Below, in pieces: positions 17,952-27,079 of a DNA stretch of 64,000 nt. The DNA lies in the NCBI GenBank assembly GCA_012295225.1, contig WMKK01000015.1, positions 62,001 through 126,000 on the forward strand, written 5' to 3'. Every line of letters begins with the position of its first letter. Within the stretch, counting starts at the first letter, position 1. The translations under genes were made by a program, and so were the position numbers. The stretch is from Ostreococcus mediterraneus (lineage: Eukaryota; Chlorophyta; Mamiellophyceae; Mamiellales; Bathycoccaceae). The notes beneath the pieces are model-generated. The model searched no databases. It saw only the letters and a program-made list of their open reading frames with translations, and was not told where the DNA came from.

Positions 17952-20324
17952 TCACCGTGTGTGTTGGGTGAACAAGGGCACCCACATGGCTTGGTCGCGA
18001 TCTGGCTTGCCGTCGGCGTCGACGTTGACGACTTGATGTTCACCCGTCGGGTTGTTATAATCGACAATTTTCACAAGTTGCCACACCGGATCGCGGTCTT
18101 TGGTGTCGTCGTCGTCGCGGAAATCGCGCATGTCAACGTTGGTGTTAATCTCGAAAGTTTGGCCGACGACGGCATAGCTCCAACGCTCGCCCTGGATTTT
18201 GAACCAGTCGTTCAACGACGCGTCGTCGTCCAAGCCGTCGACGCCGTCGGCTTTGATGTAAATCTCACGACGCCATCGCGAGCCCTTGTCGATGTCCGGG
18301 TTAAAATAAGTACAAAACTGTGTCGCGCGAGCCGTGACCTTGGTGCCTCCTTCGTTGACGTACGACACGCATTCGTAGCCCCTCGGCATGCCTGGTTCGA
18401 ACCATCCGCTCGTGCGCTTGTCTTCGGGTCCCGTGTACACCTCCAGGCGCATAGGTTCTATTCCTCGCACGGAAGGTGGTCGTACATCTGGGTTTAAAAT
18501 ATACACTTGTACCTTTTCTTTGGCGAAATCAAGTTCTTCTTCGCAGTCGTCTTCGTAATAATGCACAGAGTACTTGTCCGTTCCGGCGACGTGCGCCCGA
18601 ATTTGGCCGACGTACCAAGCCTTATCGAGTGGCCAATACACGCGCGCACGCCCACCAACTTGACAATCTGATTTATCCCGATGTAATTCCGCGATGTAAT
18701 TGCGCCAATCACCAGGAAGATCTTCGCGAATGGGCCGTTCGACGTGTCGAGACGCGCGGCCACGTGTTTCAGTGGCGTTGTCGGCGCTCTTTTGCTTCTT
18801 TTGTCTAGGCACCATACCGCAAGGAATCCACGTCGCCCGCTTTTTACCCAACTTGTGCTTTAAATCTACTTTTTCTTTACGGAAATTCATAACTTCTTCC
18901 ACGCCATCTTCTATGTATACGATGGTGTACATGCGCGTCGCCTTGTCGTACGCCTTGACTTTGGCTTCATAGTACTCTTGATCGAGCTCCCACCACACAC
19001 GAACGATGGCGCCAATCGGAATCTTCACCCTCGACGTCGAAATATTCTCAACATCTCCAGTCAACGCCGCGAAGAAGTTCTTATTCGCCGAAAACTTCGA
19101 TGGCTTGTAGTTGCCTCGAGCCTTGAACGTTCCCGTCGAGGCGTTGACAAAGCCGAGCGCAATGAGCGCCTCCGCCGCCGCATCCCGCACACCCTCGTCA
19201 ACGTCTTCTACGCGTGCGTGTATCAACTTGACATTTGCGGCGGCCGCGGCGCGAAGATGACCCAAGCACCGCGTCGCCGCGGCGCGAACATCCGCGTCTG
19301 CGTCTGTCGTCAACGCGCCCACAAATTCCACCGTCATGTACAATCTAACGTCATCCGACCCATCCGTCGCCGGATCGCCTTCTCGCCCTTCCCATAGCCG
19401 CTGTAACGCCTCGCACGTAATCTGACGCAGCTCTGGATCGTTTTTCCCGAGCTCGAACGCGCGTTTACACGCAAATTTTTCCACCAACCATTTATGTTTC
19501 GGTCCCCGTAACCGACGCACCGCCTTGAGCGCTCGTTTGCGAACAATCGAACTCTTCTCCGATGCGTTGAAAAACATTCTACTAAATTCAACCGCAGTGT
19601 CTTCGTGCGGACCACCTAAAGCATCAATCGCTGACACCAACGCCGCACGGACGACGGGTACTTTCTCAAACGACGCGAGCTTGAGCAGCAACCCGCACGT
19701 CTCTCGCGTCTCAGTTTGCCTCGCCCCACACACGCGCGCGAACGCCAGCCGCAAACTATTTCGGTAGCACATTCTAAACTCGTCTAACCGCGCGAGCACA
19801 CCGCGATAGTACCGCTCGAGCGTGCGATCCGACGCCAAGCGCTCCTCAGTCAACCGCCGCAGCGAACGGTTACACGCCGCGACGCCTCGCGCCCACAGCC
19901 GCCCACCATCAACGTCTTCATCCATCGCGTGCAGCGCCAATCCAAGAACGCCAATCTCCCCAGCAACGCTCAGCGTCTCGCATCGCGAGCACGCGTCGAG
20001 AACAATCTCTAAACCTTTAGACGGCGCGCGATACACGACGTCGTTGGCCACGCGGTCATCCGCGACAAACCCCCTCACCGCCGCGTCCTCCGCGTCCGAC
20101 GCCTCACCGCCGCGCGCCGCATCAAGAACCGCGCCGCCGCCATCGCCCGCGAACGCGCGATGCATCGCGAGCAGCGCCGCGCGCGCGTGCGCCGTGCCAT
20201 TGTTTTGTTGGTCCGTCCCATCGCACGCAAACTGTCGCACAATCGCCGCGATGGCGCGCGCGAACACCGCGCGCACGGCGTCGGCATCGACCGCATCACC
20301 CTGCGCGCGCACCGCCGACGCCAT
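17952..20324 (-). CDS. HEAT-repeat protein with two C-terminal Tudor-like domains
   Basis: The 790-residue protein begins with about 420 residues of paired helices typical of HEAT repeats, for example VRAAATRCLGHLRAAAAANV and VRDAAAEALIALGFV. Two Tudor-like barrels follow: IGAIVRVWWELDQEYYEAKV (about 433-480) and VGGRARVYWPLDKAWYVGQI (about 545-595), each ending in an acidic strand such as YIEDGVEEVMNF or YYEDDCEEELDF. Such barrels, also present in plant PDS5-like and other chromatin proteins, read methylated histones. A nuclear chromatin role is therefore an inference. The last 150 residues contain a beta-rich domain (GYECVSYVNEGGTKVTARAT) that I do not recognise. No close named family was identified. 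Confidence 0.75.
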   Translation of the reverse strand: MASAVRAQGDAVDADAVRAVFARAIAAIVRQFACDGTDQQNNGTAHARAALLAMHRAFAGDGGGAVLDAARGGEASDAEDAAVRGFVADDRVANDVVYRAPSKGLEIVLDACSRCETLSVAGEIGVLGLALHAMDEDVDGGRLWARGVAACNRSLRRLTEERLASDRTLERYYRGVLARLDEFRMCYRNSLRLAFARVCGARQTETRETCGLLLKLASFEKVPVVRAALVSAIDALGGPHEDTAVEFSRMFFNASEKSSIVRKRALKAVRRLRGPKHKWLVEKFACKRAFELGKNDPELRQITCEALQRLWEGREGDPATDGSDDVRLYMTVEFVGALTTDADADVRAAATRCLGHLRAAAAANVKLIHARVEDVDEGVRDAAAEALIALGFVNASTGTFKARGNYKPSKFSANKNFFAALTGDVENISTSRVKIPIGAIVRVWWELDQEYYEAKVKAYDKATRMYTIVYIEDGVEEVMNFRKEKVDLKHKLGKKRATWIPCGMVPRQKKQKSADNATETRGRASRHVERPIREDLPGDWRNYIAELHRDKSDCQVGGRARVYWPLDKAWYVGQIRAHVAGTDKYSVHYYEDDCEEELDFAKEKVQVYILNPDVRPPSVRGIEPMRLEVYTGPEDKRTSGWFEPGMPRGYECVSYVNEGGTKVTARATQFCTYFNPDIDKGSRWRREIYIKADGVDGLDDDASLNDWFKIQGERWSYAVVGQTFEINTNVDMRDFRDDDDTKDRDPVWQLVKIVDYNNPTGEHQVVNVDADGKPDRDQAMWVPLFTQHTR

Positions 20325-20392
20325 CGCGCGCGCGCGACGACGGCGTCGAGCGATGCGACGGGTGCGAATGTGGCGACACAGTGCGCCGCGCC

Positions 20393-20946
20393 ATGGGTTT
20401 TTTAACGCGATTCATCGCGAGCGGCATTCAGGACGACACCGCGCGCACCGAGGCGCGAGCGGCGCACGTGAAAAAGGTCACGGCGAAGTGTGAAAGCTTG
20501 TACGTGCGCTCGATGCGTTCGATCGAACGCGCGTCGCGTCGCGAGTGGTGCGAAGATGAAGATGAAGATGAAGATGATCGATCGCGTCTTCGCGCGGTAG
20601 TGTATCAGTCATCGCGCGACGACGAGGGCTGGATGCGGATGACGGTGCGCGATGGCAACGCGAGAGCAACGCGTGCTCTCGCGTCGCGCGCGCCGAGCGC
20701 GTCGGCGACGACGGCGCGCGCGCGTGGGATGTCGAGGCGAAGAGCGCGTCCGCGGGGTTTCTCGAGCTCGAAAACGCGTCAACCAAAGACTGACTCACCG
20801 CGCGCGGTTTCGTCAAACGTCGCAGGAAGGATAATTGGGACCAACCCACAAAGGTGGATAAGTATTGGTTGAAGGACAAGGCGCGCATGACGGTGGTGGA
20901 TGCGGATTCCCTTCCTTTGCAAGAGGGGAAGCGCCCGGTGTGGTAG
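20393..20946 (+). CDS. Predicted small spliced gene, about 75 residues, function unknown
   Basis: The ATG at 20393 opens MGFLTRFIASGIQDDTARTE. The frame runs on to 20872, but a different frame near the end has a clear-looking tail, DNWDQPTKVDKYWLKDKARM, ending at 20946. An ACTGAC motif at 20789-20794 and an AG at 20825 fit the acceptor pattern of the other introns here. A GTACGT donor at 20500 gives matching phase: exon 1 is 20393-20499, exon 2 is 20826-20946. A weaker donor near 20602 also keeps frame and would retain an acidic stretch. The exon 2 call is firmer than exon 1. The product is not recognised. Confidence 0.4.
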
Positions 20947-21023
20947 AGGCTCGAGCGCCGGACGAGAGAAAAGTTGTAATACGTACTAGTACCAGAGTGT
21001 TTTAAAGCTGCGTGAATGCATGG

Positions 21024-23219
21024 TTATGGTGATGTGGTGTGGTTTTGAGTTGTACTGCGCGTGTTGACGTCGTCGACGACGAAGCACTCGACGCGTCGGC
21101 CGCACGAGGCGACGATGACGTTTTCATGGCACGCCACGCGCGTGATGGCGGGCGACATGGCGTCATCGTATTCGTCTAAAATTGCGTGCAATGAAACGTG
21201 ACCAGTGCGCACGTTCCAGGCGAGCACGGTGCCGTTGCGAGTGCCAACGCAGGCGACGTCTCCGACGGATGCCAACGCGTTCGCGTCTGGTACGTCGTCA
21301 AAAATTGTCGAGCCTATGGATACGCCGTGCGAACGAAGGAGCGCGGCGCATACGTTGGTATCACGATATATGTCGTCGACTGTGGTCCAGTCTTCAGTCG
21401 ATCGATACGACTCGCTCGGCGCGGATTTCTTGGTCGCGATGGCGAGCGCCGGAATAGCGGCGTCTTCGCCATCCGCGGCGGGTAAACCTTCGAAATGAAT
21501 GGGCACCACGCACCGCACGTCGTGTTCCATGACGTACGACACGCGTTCGAGCGATTTTAAGCGCACGTTCCACACGGCGACGAGCGCGTGATCGAGGGTG
21601 ACGACGAGTTTGTGCGTCGAAGTCGCGCTAATCCACGCTAAACTCGTCGGCGCTCCGGGCTTTGGAGCGACGTTTCGAAATAACACGTCGGGAAGTGCCA
21701 CTGTTTCCGTCGGCGCGCGAGTGAACATGTCTTCTTCATCGTTGATATCGCTCTCTAAAGCGGCGGTCCAAGACCATACGACGCACTGGCCGTCCTCGCC
21801 CGCGGCGGCGAGAAGGAAATCATTCGCGACGCGTCGCGCGGCGACGCGCACGACTCGGAATCCACACTCTAAACGCCGTTCTCGTTCATCGTCAACACTC
21901 AGTGGTGAATCATCACCATTCGCCATCCCGTTCACGCGCATGATGCGCATACCATCCGTCACGTGCGGCGCGAAAACGAAACGCCCGCTCGAGCTCACGA
22001 ACACCGCGTCGGCGCTCGGCGCGCGAACGGGCGCCGTCAAGGATGACCGCCGCCGACTCATCCGTCGACCAGCGGTAGACGACTTGAACACCGAGCGCGC
22101 ACCTAAGCACTTATTCGAACCGCGCGCATCGCCGGCAACGCCCACGCGAAATACCAAGACATCCATAGCGTCGACGTCAGCGTCGTCGGCGCTCGAATGT
22201 TGACTCGTCGACGCGCCTCCGTCGCTCGGAAACTCCACGACGACACCCAAAGTCACATAGCGTTGGTCATCATCGCAATCAGCACTCAAAACGACCGTCT
22301 TGGGAACACCACTGTTAAACGTAGAAGAGAACACGCGCCGAGATGTCGCGGCGCGCTCGGCTCTCGTGGCTCGTTTTTCGGCGCTATCGTCGCTCGCCGC
22401 ACCGCCCACGCTAAATCGTAACATCCGTCCCGGACTGCCCTCACGCGCGTCAGAGCCGTCGATACCACCATCACGCCCATCATCGTCCATGTCATCATCG
22501 CGCGATGCGTGAGGAGAGGCGACCAAAGGCGTCTCTTCGACGCGCGCGCGCTTTGATTCCATTCGACCAGCCGACGCGTCCTCGCCCTCGTCTCCATCAG
22601 CCGCCCAATGACGACGCGCATCACTCCCCGAATCATGTATTGACGCAGGCGTGATGTCGTGTACGAATACTGGCGACGCCAAATCAATCGTCCGCCGCCG
22701 AACGTCGTCTTCCTGTCCTTCGGCGTCTGTACGCGGCGCCGTCGGCTCTGTCGGTTCGTTCGCGTCGTCGTCCAGATCACCCGCATTCGCGCCTTCAACG
22801 TCAAAGCTATCCATCGGAATCGTCGCTCCTCGTATGCATGCTAACGCCGCGGCGCGCTCGGCGCCTGGTGATAGTGAATACACGCCACGCATCGGCGTCG
22901 ACGCGCGTCTCGCGGCTTCGTCAGCCGCGCGCGCGTCGACGAGGTCACACCACCGTCCATCGCTCGCCATGCCCGCGCGCACGCTCACGCGCGACAACGC
23001 GTCGACGAGCGCTTCGCGATGCTTCAACAGCGCGGCCCGGTGCGCGATGAGATCCTGCGTGCGCGACGAAACACGCGTGTGAGCGCAACGAATGCGTTTA
23101 AACTCAGCTCGAGCTGTCGGGGGAGTCACAGAGCGCGATTTTCGATGCGCGCGCGCGCGTACCTGCGCGAATGACGGAAGCGCGGCGTATATGATGTCAT
23201 CGTCGACGTCTACGCGCAT
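21024..23219 (-). CDS. Beta-propeller (WD40-like) protein with acidic N-terminal half, function unknown
   Basis: The 731-residue protein has two parts. The first 330 residues are low complexity, rich in Asp, Ala and Arg, with a short helical region (RTQDLIAHRAALLKHREALV). The second part shows repeated beta strands with WD-like ends: LAAAGEDGQCVVWSWTAAL, HKLVVTLDHALVAVWNVRLK and VACVGTRNGTVLAWNVRTG, followed by VASCGRRVECFVVDD. I count at least four blades. No catalytic motif is visible. A scaffold role is the general expectation for such folds, but no specific family was recognised. The basic patch KRARVEE near residue 225 could be part of a nuclear localisation signal. Confidence 0.65.
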   Translation of the reverse strand: MRVDVDDDIIYAALPSFAQVRARAHRKSRSVTPPTARAEFKRIRCAHTRVSSRTQDLIAHRAALLKHREALVDALSRVSVRAGMASDGRWCDLVDARAADEAARRASTPMRGVYSLSPGAERAAALACIRGATIPMDSFDVEGANAGDLDDDANEPTEPTAPRTDAEGQEDDVRRRTIDLASPVFVHDITPASIHDSGSDARRHWAADGDEGEDASAGRMESKRARVEETPLVASPHASRDDDMDDDGRDGGIDGSDAREGSPGRMLRFSVGGAASDDSAEKRATRAERAATSRRVFSSTFNSGVPKTVVLSADCDDDQRYVTLGVVVEFPSDGGASTSQHSSADDADVDAMDVLVFRVGVAGDARGSNKCLGARSVFKSSTAGRRMSRRRSSLTAPVRAPSADAVFVSSSGRFVFAPHVTDGMRIMRVNGMANGDDSPLSVDDERERRLECGFRVVRVAARRVANDFLLAAAGEDGQCVVWSWTAALESDINDEEDMFTRAPTETVALPDVLFRNVAPKPGAPTSLAWISATSTHKLVVTLDHALVAVWNVRLKSLERVSYVMEHDVRCVVPIHFEGLPAADGEDAAIPALAIATKKSAPSESYRSTEDWTTVDDIYRDTNVCAALLRSHGVSIGSTIFDDVPDANALASVGDVACVGTRNGTVLAWNVRTGHVSLHAILDEYDDAMSPAITRVACHENVIVASCGRRVECFVVDDVNTRSTTQNHTTSP

Positions 23220-23311
23220 GCTTACCGCGACGTGACGCGCGACGCGACGCGCGACGCGGTGTGCGGTCGAAGCGTACTGTACTACGGTAGATGTTACACA
23301 AATGTTTAAAA

Positions 23312-25447
23312 CTAACGGCGACGACGAAGGGACTCGTCGGCGACGCCTTTTCTGCTTTCTCCATACTTTTTAAATTTTTTCCTGAATGAGCGCTTGCGGC
23401 TAAACGCGCTCTCGACGGATTCGCCTTTGGCTTCGGCTTCGCGGACGGCGCGCACGAGCTCGGCGCTCCCGGGTAAACATAAATTCGTGACGCGTCCAGT
23501 GGCACCGGCGCGCGCGGTGCGCCCTATGCGATGCAAATAATCGACGGCATTGCCGGCGAATTCGGCTTGGATGACGTGTTCGACGCCGGGAATGTCGACG
23601 CCTCGCGCGGCGCTGTCGGTGCACACCAACGCGGTGACTTTACCTTCAGCGAAATCATTCAAGCGAATAGCGCGCTCGACGCTATTCATATCGGCGTGAA
23701 ACGCCGCCGCACGTAAATCTAATGCGTTGAATTCGCGCGCGATTTCATCCGCAGCGGCAGCGGTATTGACGAATACCATTGTCTTTGTCTCAGAGTCGGC
23801 GGCGGCGCCGGCGGCGAGACCGACCGCTCGGGCGAGCTCGCCCGCGCGTGATTCCATCGTGACATCGATCCATGTTTGGTTCACGCTCGCCACTGAGCGG
23901 TGCAAGCGACGTCCTTCAATCCACTTAGCGTCCGGGAACCCATACTTGATCATTGCTCCAGGAGTTTTCTTGCCGTTGCTCATTACCGTGGCGGCGGCGA
24001 AAATGTACTGTCGCCTGAAGTCGCGACCTTCGCCTTGGCCCATCTTGCCTTTGCCCCCGAGTGCGGGTCCACGTTTTCGCGATGGGCCGTCGTGATCTTT
24101 ACGCCAATCGCGCTCATAATCCGCTTCACCGCGTTCAGCATCGCCGTCCCACGCATCCGCCGCCGCCTGCGCCGCGTTTTCTTGATTCGCTATAAATTCC
24201 AATTCATTCACAAAAAATCCTTCGCTCGCGAGCTTTTCCTCGCGGTACAACACGTCAAAGCACGCACGTAATGGTTTTAAATACCCACCCGAGAACAGCA
24301 TATCGGCTTCATCGAACACGACGTGGCGCAACGTTTGCGCGATGGGCGCAAAACCGCCGCGTCGCCAATGTCCGTCGCGAAACCGCAACAAATCATCCAT
24401 CGCGCGCGCGGGCGTGGTGACGTACACATCCGGGTTCGTAAATGGCGTACCGGTTTCGGGCGTCAACGCGTGCGTGCGCAACAGCGGCTCGCCCGTGGCG
24501 GTATCGATGAGTGAATCTGCCACCCGCGCCACTTGCTCGCACAACGTCGCGTTTGGGCACAAAATCAACGCCCCAGTCTTTGTTTTAATCTCCCCATCAT
24601 CGCCGTCCGCCTTAGTCACGCCACTCGCGGCATCTTTTTCGAGCTGTCTCAACAAGTTACTCCATATCGGCACTAAATAACACAGCGTCTTCCCGCTCCC
24701 AGTCTCTGCGGCGATGACGACGTCGACGTTTGCCGCCGCCGCCGGGACGGCGTCGGCTTGAATCTCCGTGAGCGCGGTAAATCCCAAATTCCGCAACGCC
24801 GCAGTGACTTTCGGATGTATAGTCTGAGAAAAGCACAATGGTAAAACGCCCCGTCAGTTATCGCGTTGCGAAGCGATGCGAAGCGATGCATCAAAAGAAG
24901 ACGAAGAAGAAGCAAAAAAAAGTACCCGCGTTCGACGCCTCAATGTTGTTAAGTTTGCCGCATAGGTTGCTCACGCGTCAGCCCGAAAGCGTCTCGGTGA
25001 AGCTCTAATAAGGAAGATAACGCAGTATATAGCATCATCGGCGTCCCAAACGCGGGTACACGCGTCGCATCACGCAAAAACCAAAAAGCTCCATCAAACG
25101 CCGCGGCGCCGCCCTACCTCATCATCCAATCCAACGCCGTTCGTCCCCGCGTGCGCGCCGATCGCGCGCGTCCGCGCGTGCGCACCGCTCCGCCACACCG
25201 CATCGCACCCTCCGCGCATCGCGCACGCGCCGCGAACGCCGCGGCGCGCCACCACGGCGGCGCGCATGTCTGCGCTCGCGCTCGCCGCCGCCACCGCACG
25301 CGCGCGCGTCGGGCGCGCGACGGGCGTCGCGAATCCCCGGCTGGCGACGATGCGCGACGGTGGCGACGGTGACGACGACGACGGTGGCGGTGACGCGAGC
25401 GACGAGCGGGCGTACGCGCGCGCACAATCGCTCGCGCAGGCGCGCAT
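23312..25447 (-). CDS. DEAD-box RNA helicase, probably organellar (RH22/RH39-like), two exons
   Basis: Exon 2 (23312-24823) carries the whole helicase: Q motif (LGFTALTEIQADAVP), Walker A AETGSGKT, FDEADMLFSGGYLKP (DEAD), AAAT in place of SAT, and HRIGRTARAGATGRV. It has no ATG near its start, and the sequence just before it is a good acceptor (CTTTTCTCAG) with ACTGAC 26 bases earlier. Upstream, a 110-residue open stretch beginning at the ATG 25447 reads as a transit peptide (Ala/Ser/Arg/Pro-rich, SRGFATPVARPTRARAVAAA). It ends in frame at a GTAGGG donor (25112-25117). The intron would be 24824-25117. The 613-residue product fits plastid helicases of ribosomal RNA maturation. Exon 1 is inferred. 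Confidence 0.8.
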
Positions 25448-25747
25448 CGAGGAATGAGGCGCGCGAGGCTTTTCGGCGCAGACCAGTTTTCAGCAGAGGG
25501 ACAAAACGACCAATTATGACCAGGGGATCCGTTCGCGTTAGAAAAACATTGCATGAACGATGCGTCATACCACGACGTCGACGAGTCGCGCACGAGGACG
25601 ACGACGACGAGGAGGACGACGGGGTAGTGGTAGACTCGTTCGGTGGTGCGACGACGACGAGGAGGACGAGGAGGAGGTTTGATACGTTGATTTGTTGAAA
25701 ATTAGTTGGTAGTTTATAGTGTTGGCGCATTCATCGGTGTAGATCAA
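25448..25747. promoter_or_regulatory. Divergent intergenic region with GAC/GAG repeats
   Basis: This 300-base stretch separates the helicase and transporter genes, which point away from each other, so it should hold both promoters. It contains two similar purine-rich runs, ACGACGACGAGGAGGACG, near 25598-25617 and 25648-25668, then an AT-rich stretch (25680-25720) just before the transporter start. The TTAGTTGGTAGTTTATAG segment is the best TATA-like region. No coding signal was seen. Confidence 0.45.
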
Positions 25748-26815
25748 ATGGAGCTGTCGACGTATGGCGCGGGAAGCGCGACGAAGGCGGCGACGTATTC
25801 GGTGTTATATTTGATATTCGCCACGGTGCTGATATTGGCGAACAAGCATTTGATCACGGAGACGAGCTTTAACTGCCCGATATTCGTGAGCTCGCTCGGG
25901 AGTTGGTTTGGATGGGGCGCGGCGGCGGTGGCGATACACACGGGTATGGAGCCGTTATCGCACAAGTTGACGTTTGGGGAGTGGTGTGCGAATATATTAC
26001 CCATAGGCGCGTGCACGGCGTTGAGTTTAGCGGCGGCGAACGTGGCGTATTTTTATTTGAGTTTGAGTTTTATACAGATGCTCAAGGCGTTCGCGCCCGT
26101 GGTGACGTATTTTACTCTGGTTGGGTTTGGGCTCGATCGCTGGAGCGCGCGAATCATGAGCACGCTGAGTGTGGTGATGTTTGGGTGTTTCATCGCGTCA
26201 TGGGGCGAGGCGCACGTCACGGTGTTTGGTTTGGCGTGCATGCTCGTGGCTGAAGTCGCCGAGGCGTTTCGCTCCGTCGGCATTCAGTACTTGATTGCCA
26301 ACAAAAAGTTTTCACTGTTCAACGGCATGTATTACTTTTCGCCCGCGACGTTGGTGTTCTTAATGGCTCTGAGTGCGGTGTTTGAAACAGAAGAGCTCCT
26401 CAAGGGTGGCGAGAACGCGCGCGCGTTTAGAGAGTATTGGTATCTGTTTGCGATTTGCGCCACGTTCGGGTTCGCCGTAAACTACGTGTGCCTAGGCGTC
26501 GTCAAACACGCGGGCTCACTCATGGTTAAAACCATGTCGCAGCTGAAGAACGTCGTCGTCATCGCCGCCGCGGTGGTAATTTACGGCGACGACGTATCCG
26601 CGCTCGAAATCTTTGGCTACGCCGTCGCCGTCGTCGGTTTCCTCTTTTTCAACCACGCCAAAGCCCTCGACGCGGCTGCCGTGCGCGAACTCACGAAAAA
26701 CACCACCGCGCCGCCGTCATCGTCGTCGCGCGCACGCGCCGCACCAGGCGGCGGCGACAGCGGCCTCGACGACCCCGCGCGCGCGCCGCTTCTCGCCAAA
26801 ACCCTCCCCGCCTAG
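25748..26815 (+). CDS. Nucleotide-sugar/triose-phosphate translocator family carrier (DMT)
   Basis: The 355-residue protein has about ten hydrophobic helices and no long extra domain. It belongs to the TPT/NST group of the drug/metabolite transporter clan: SVLYLIFATVLILANKHLI is the first helix, LSLSFIQMLKAFAPVVTYF the conserved TPT Lys segment, and HAGSLMVKTMSQLKNVVVIA the later Lys-bearing segment. There is no obvious transit peptide, so a Golgi or other endomembrane location is more likely than the plastid envelope. The C-terminal tail is Ala/Ser/Arg-rich. The open frame begins a little upstream, but the ATG at 25748 gives the natural family start. A TGTAA motif lies at 26888. Confidence 0.85.
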   Translation: MELSTYGAGSATKAATYSVLYLIFATVLILANKHLITETSFNCPIFVSSLGSWFGWGAAAVAIHTGMEPLSHKLTFGEWCANILPIGACTALSLAAANVAYFYLSLSFIQMLKAFAPVVTYFTLVGFGLDRWSARIMSTLSVVMFGCFIASWGEAHVTVFGLACMLVAEVAEAFRSVGIQYLIANKKFSLFNGMYYFSPATLVFLMALSAVFETEELLKGGENARAFREYWYLFAICATFGFAVNYVCLGVVKHAGSLMVKTMSQLKNVVVIAAAVVIYGDDVSALEIFGYAVAVVGFLFFNHAKALDAAAVRELTKNTTAPPSSSSRARAAPGGGDSGLDDPARAPLLAKTLPA

Positions 26816-27079
26816 CCCGTCCTCCTCCGTCGTCCTCCGTCGTCCTCCGTCCTCCGTCGTCGTCCTCCTCCGTCGTCGTCGTCGCGATGTAATGTATAGT
26901 CACGCATGCTCCGGTCATCACGCGTCGCGTCGTCGCGCGCGCCCGGGCGCACGACGTCTCTGTAACCGCGCGCTATAACCAGGCACCCATACCCACACCC
27001 TAAGGGTGCCTAGTTTCGGAAGTTTCCGACGCGCGCGCGCCGAATCCCCGCGCCCCCATTCGCCGCCTCGCGCCTCGCG
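26816..27079. repeat. Intergenic TCC/GTC microsatellite and a nested inverted repeat
   Basis: From 26819 to 26885 the strand is built of short TCCTCCGTCG-like units. An inverted repeat follows: AGGCACCC at 26981-26988 pairs with GGGTGCCT at 27004-27011. Inside it, CACCC and GGGTG flank a TAA centre. The transporter's probable polyadenylation motif and the promoter of the next gene must both fit in this 264-base gap. Confidence 0.6.

Noticed and set aside
18385-18400. tRNA T-loop-like GGTTCGAA
   Set aside because: It is inside the HEAT-Tudor coding frame and has no matching acceptor, D or anticodon arms.
25122-25730. 200-codon minus-strand frame over the helicase exon 1
   Set aside because: Arg-rich shadow; the alternative frame starting at 25447 gives a sensible transit peptide and correct splice phase.
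26819-26885. Possible CRISPR-like regular repeat
   Set aside because: Short TCC/GTC microsatellite without spacers, in a eukaryotic genome.
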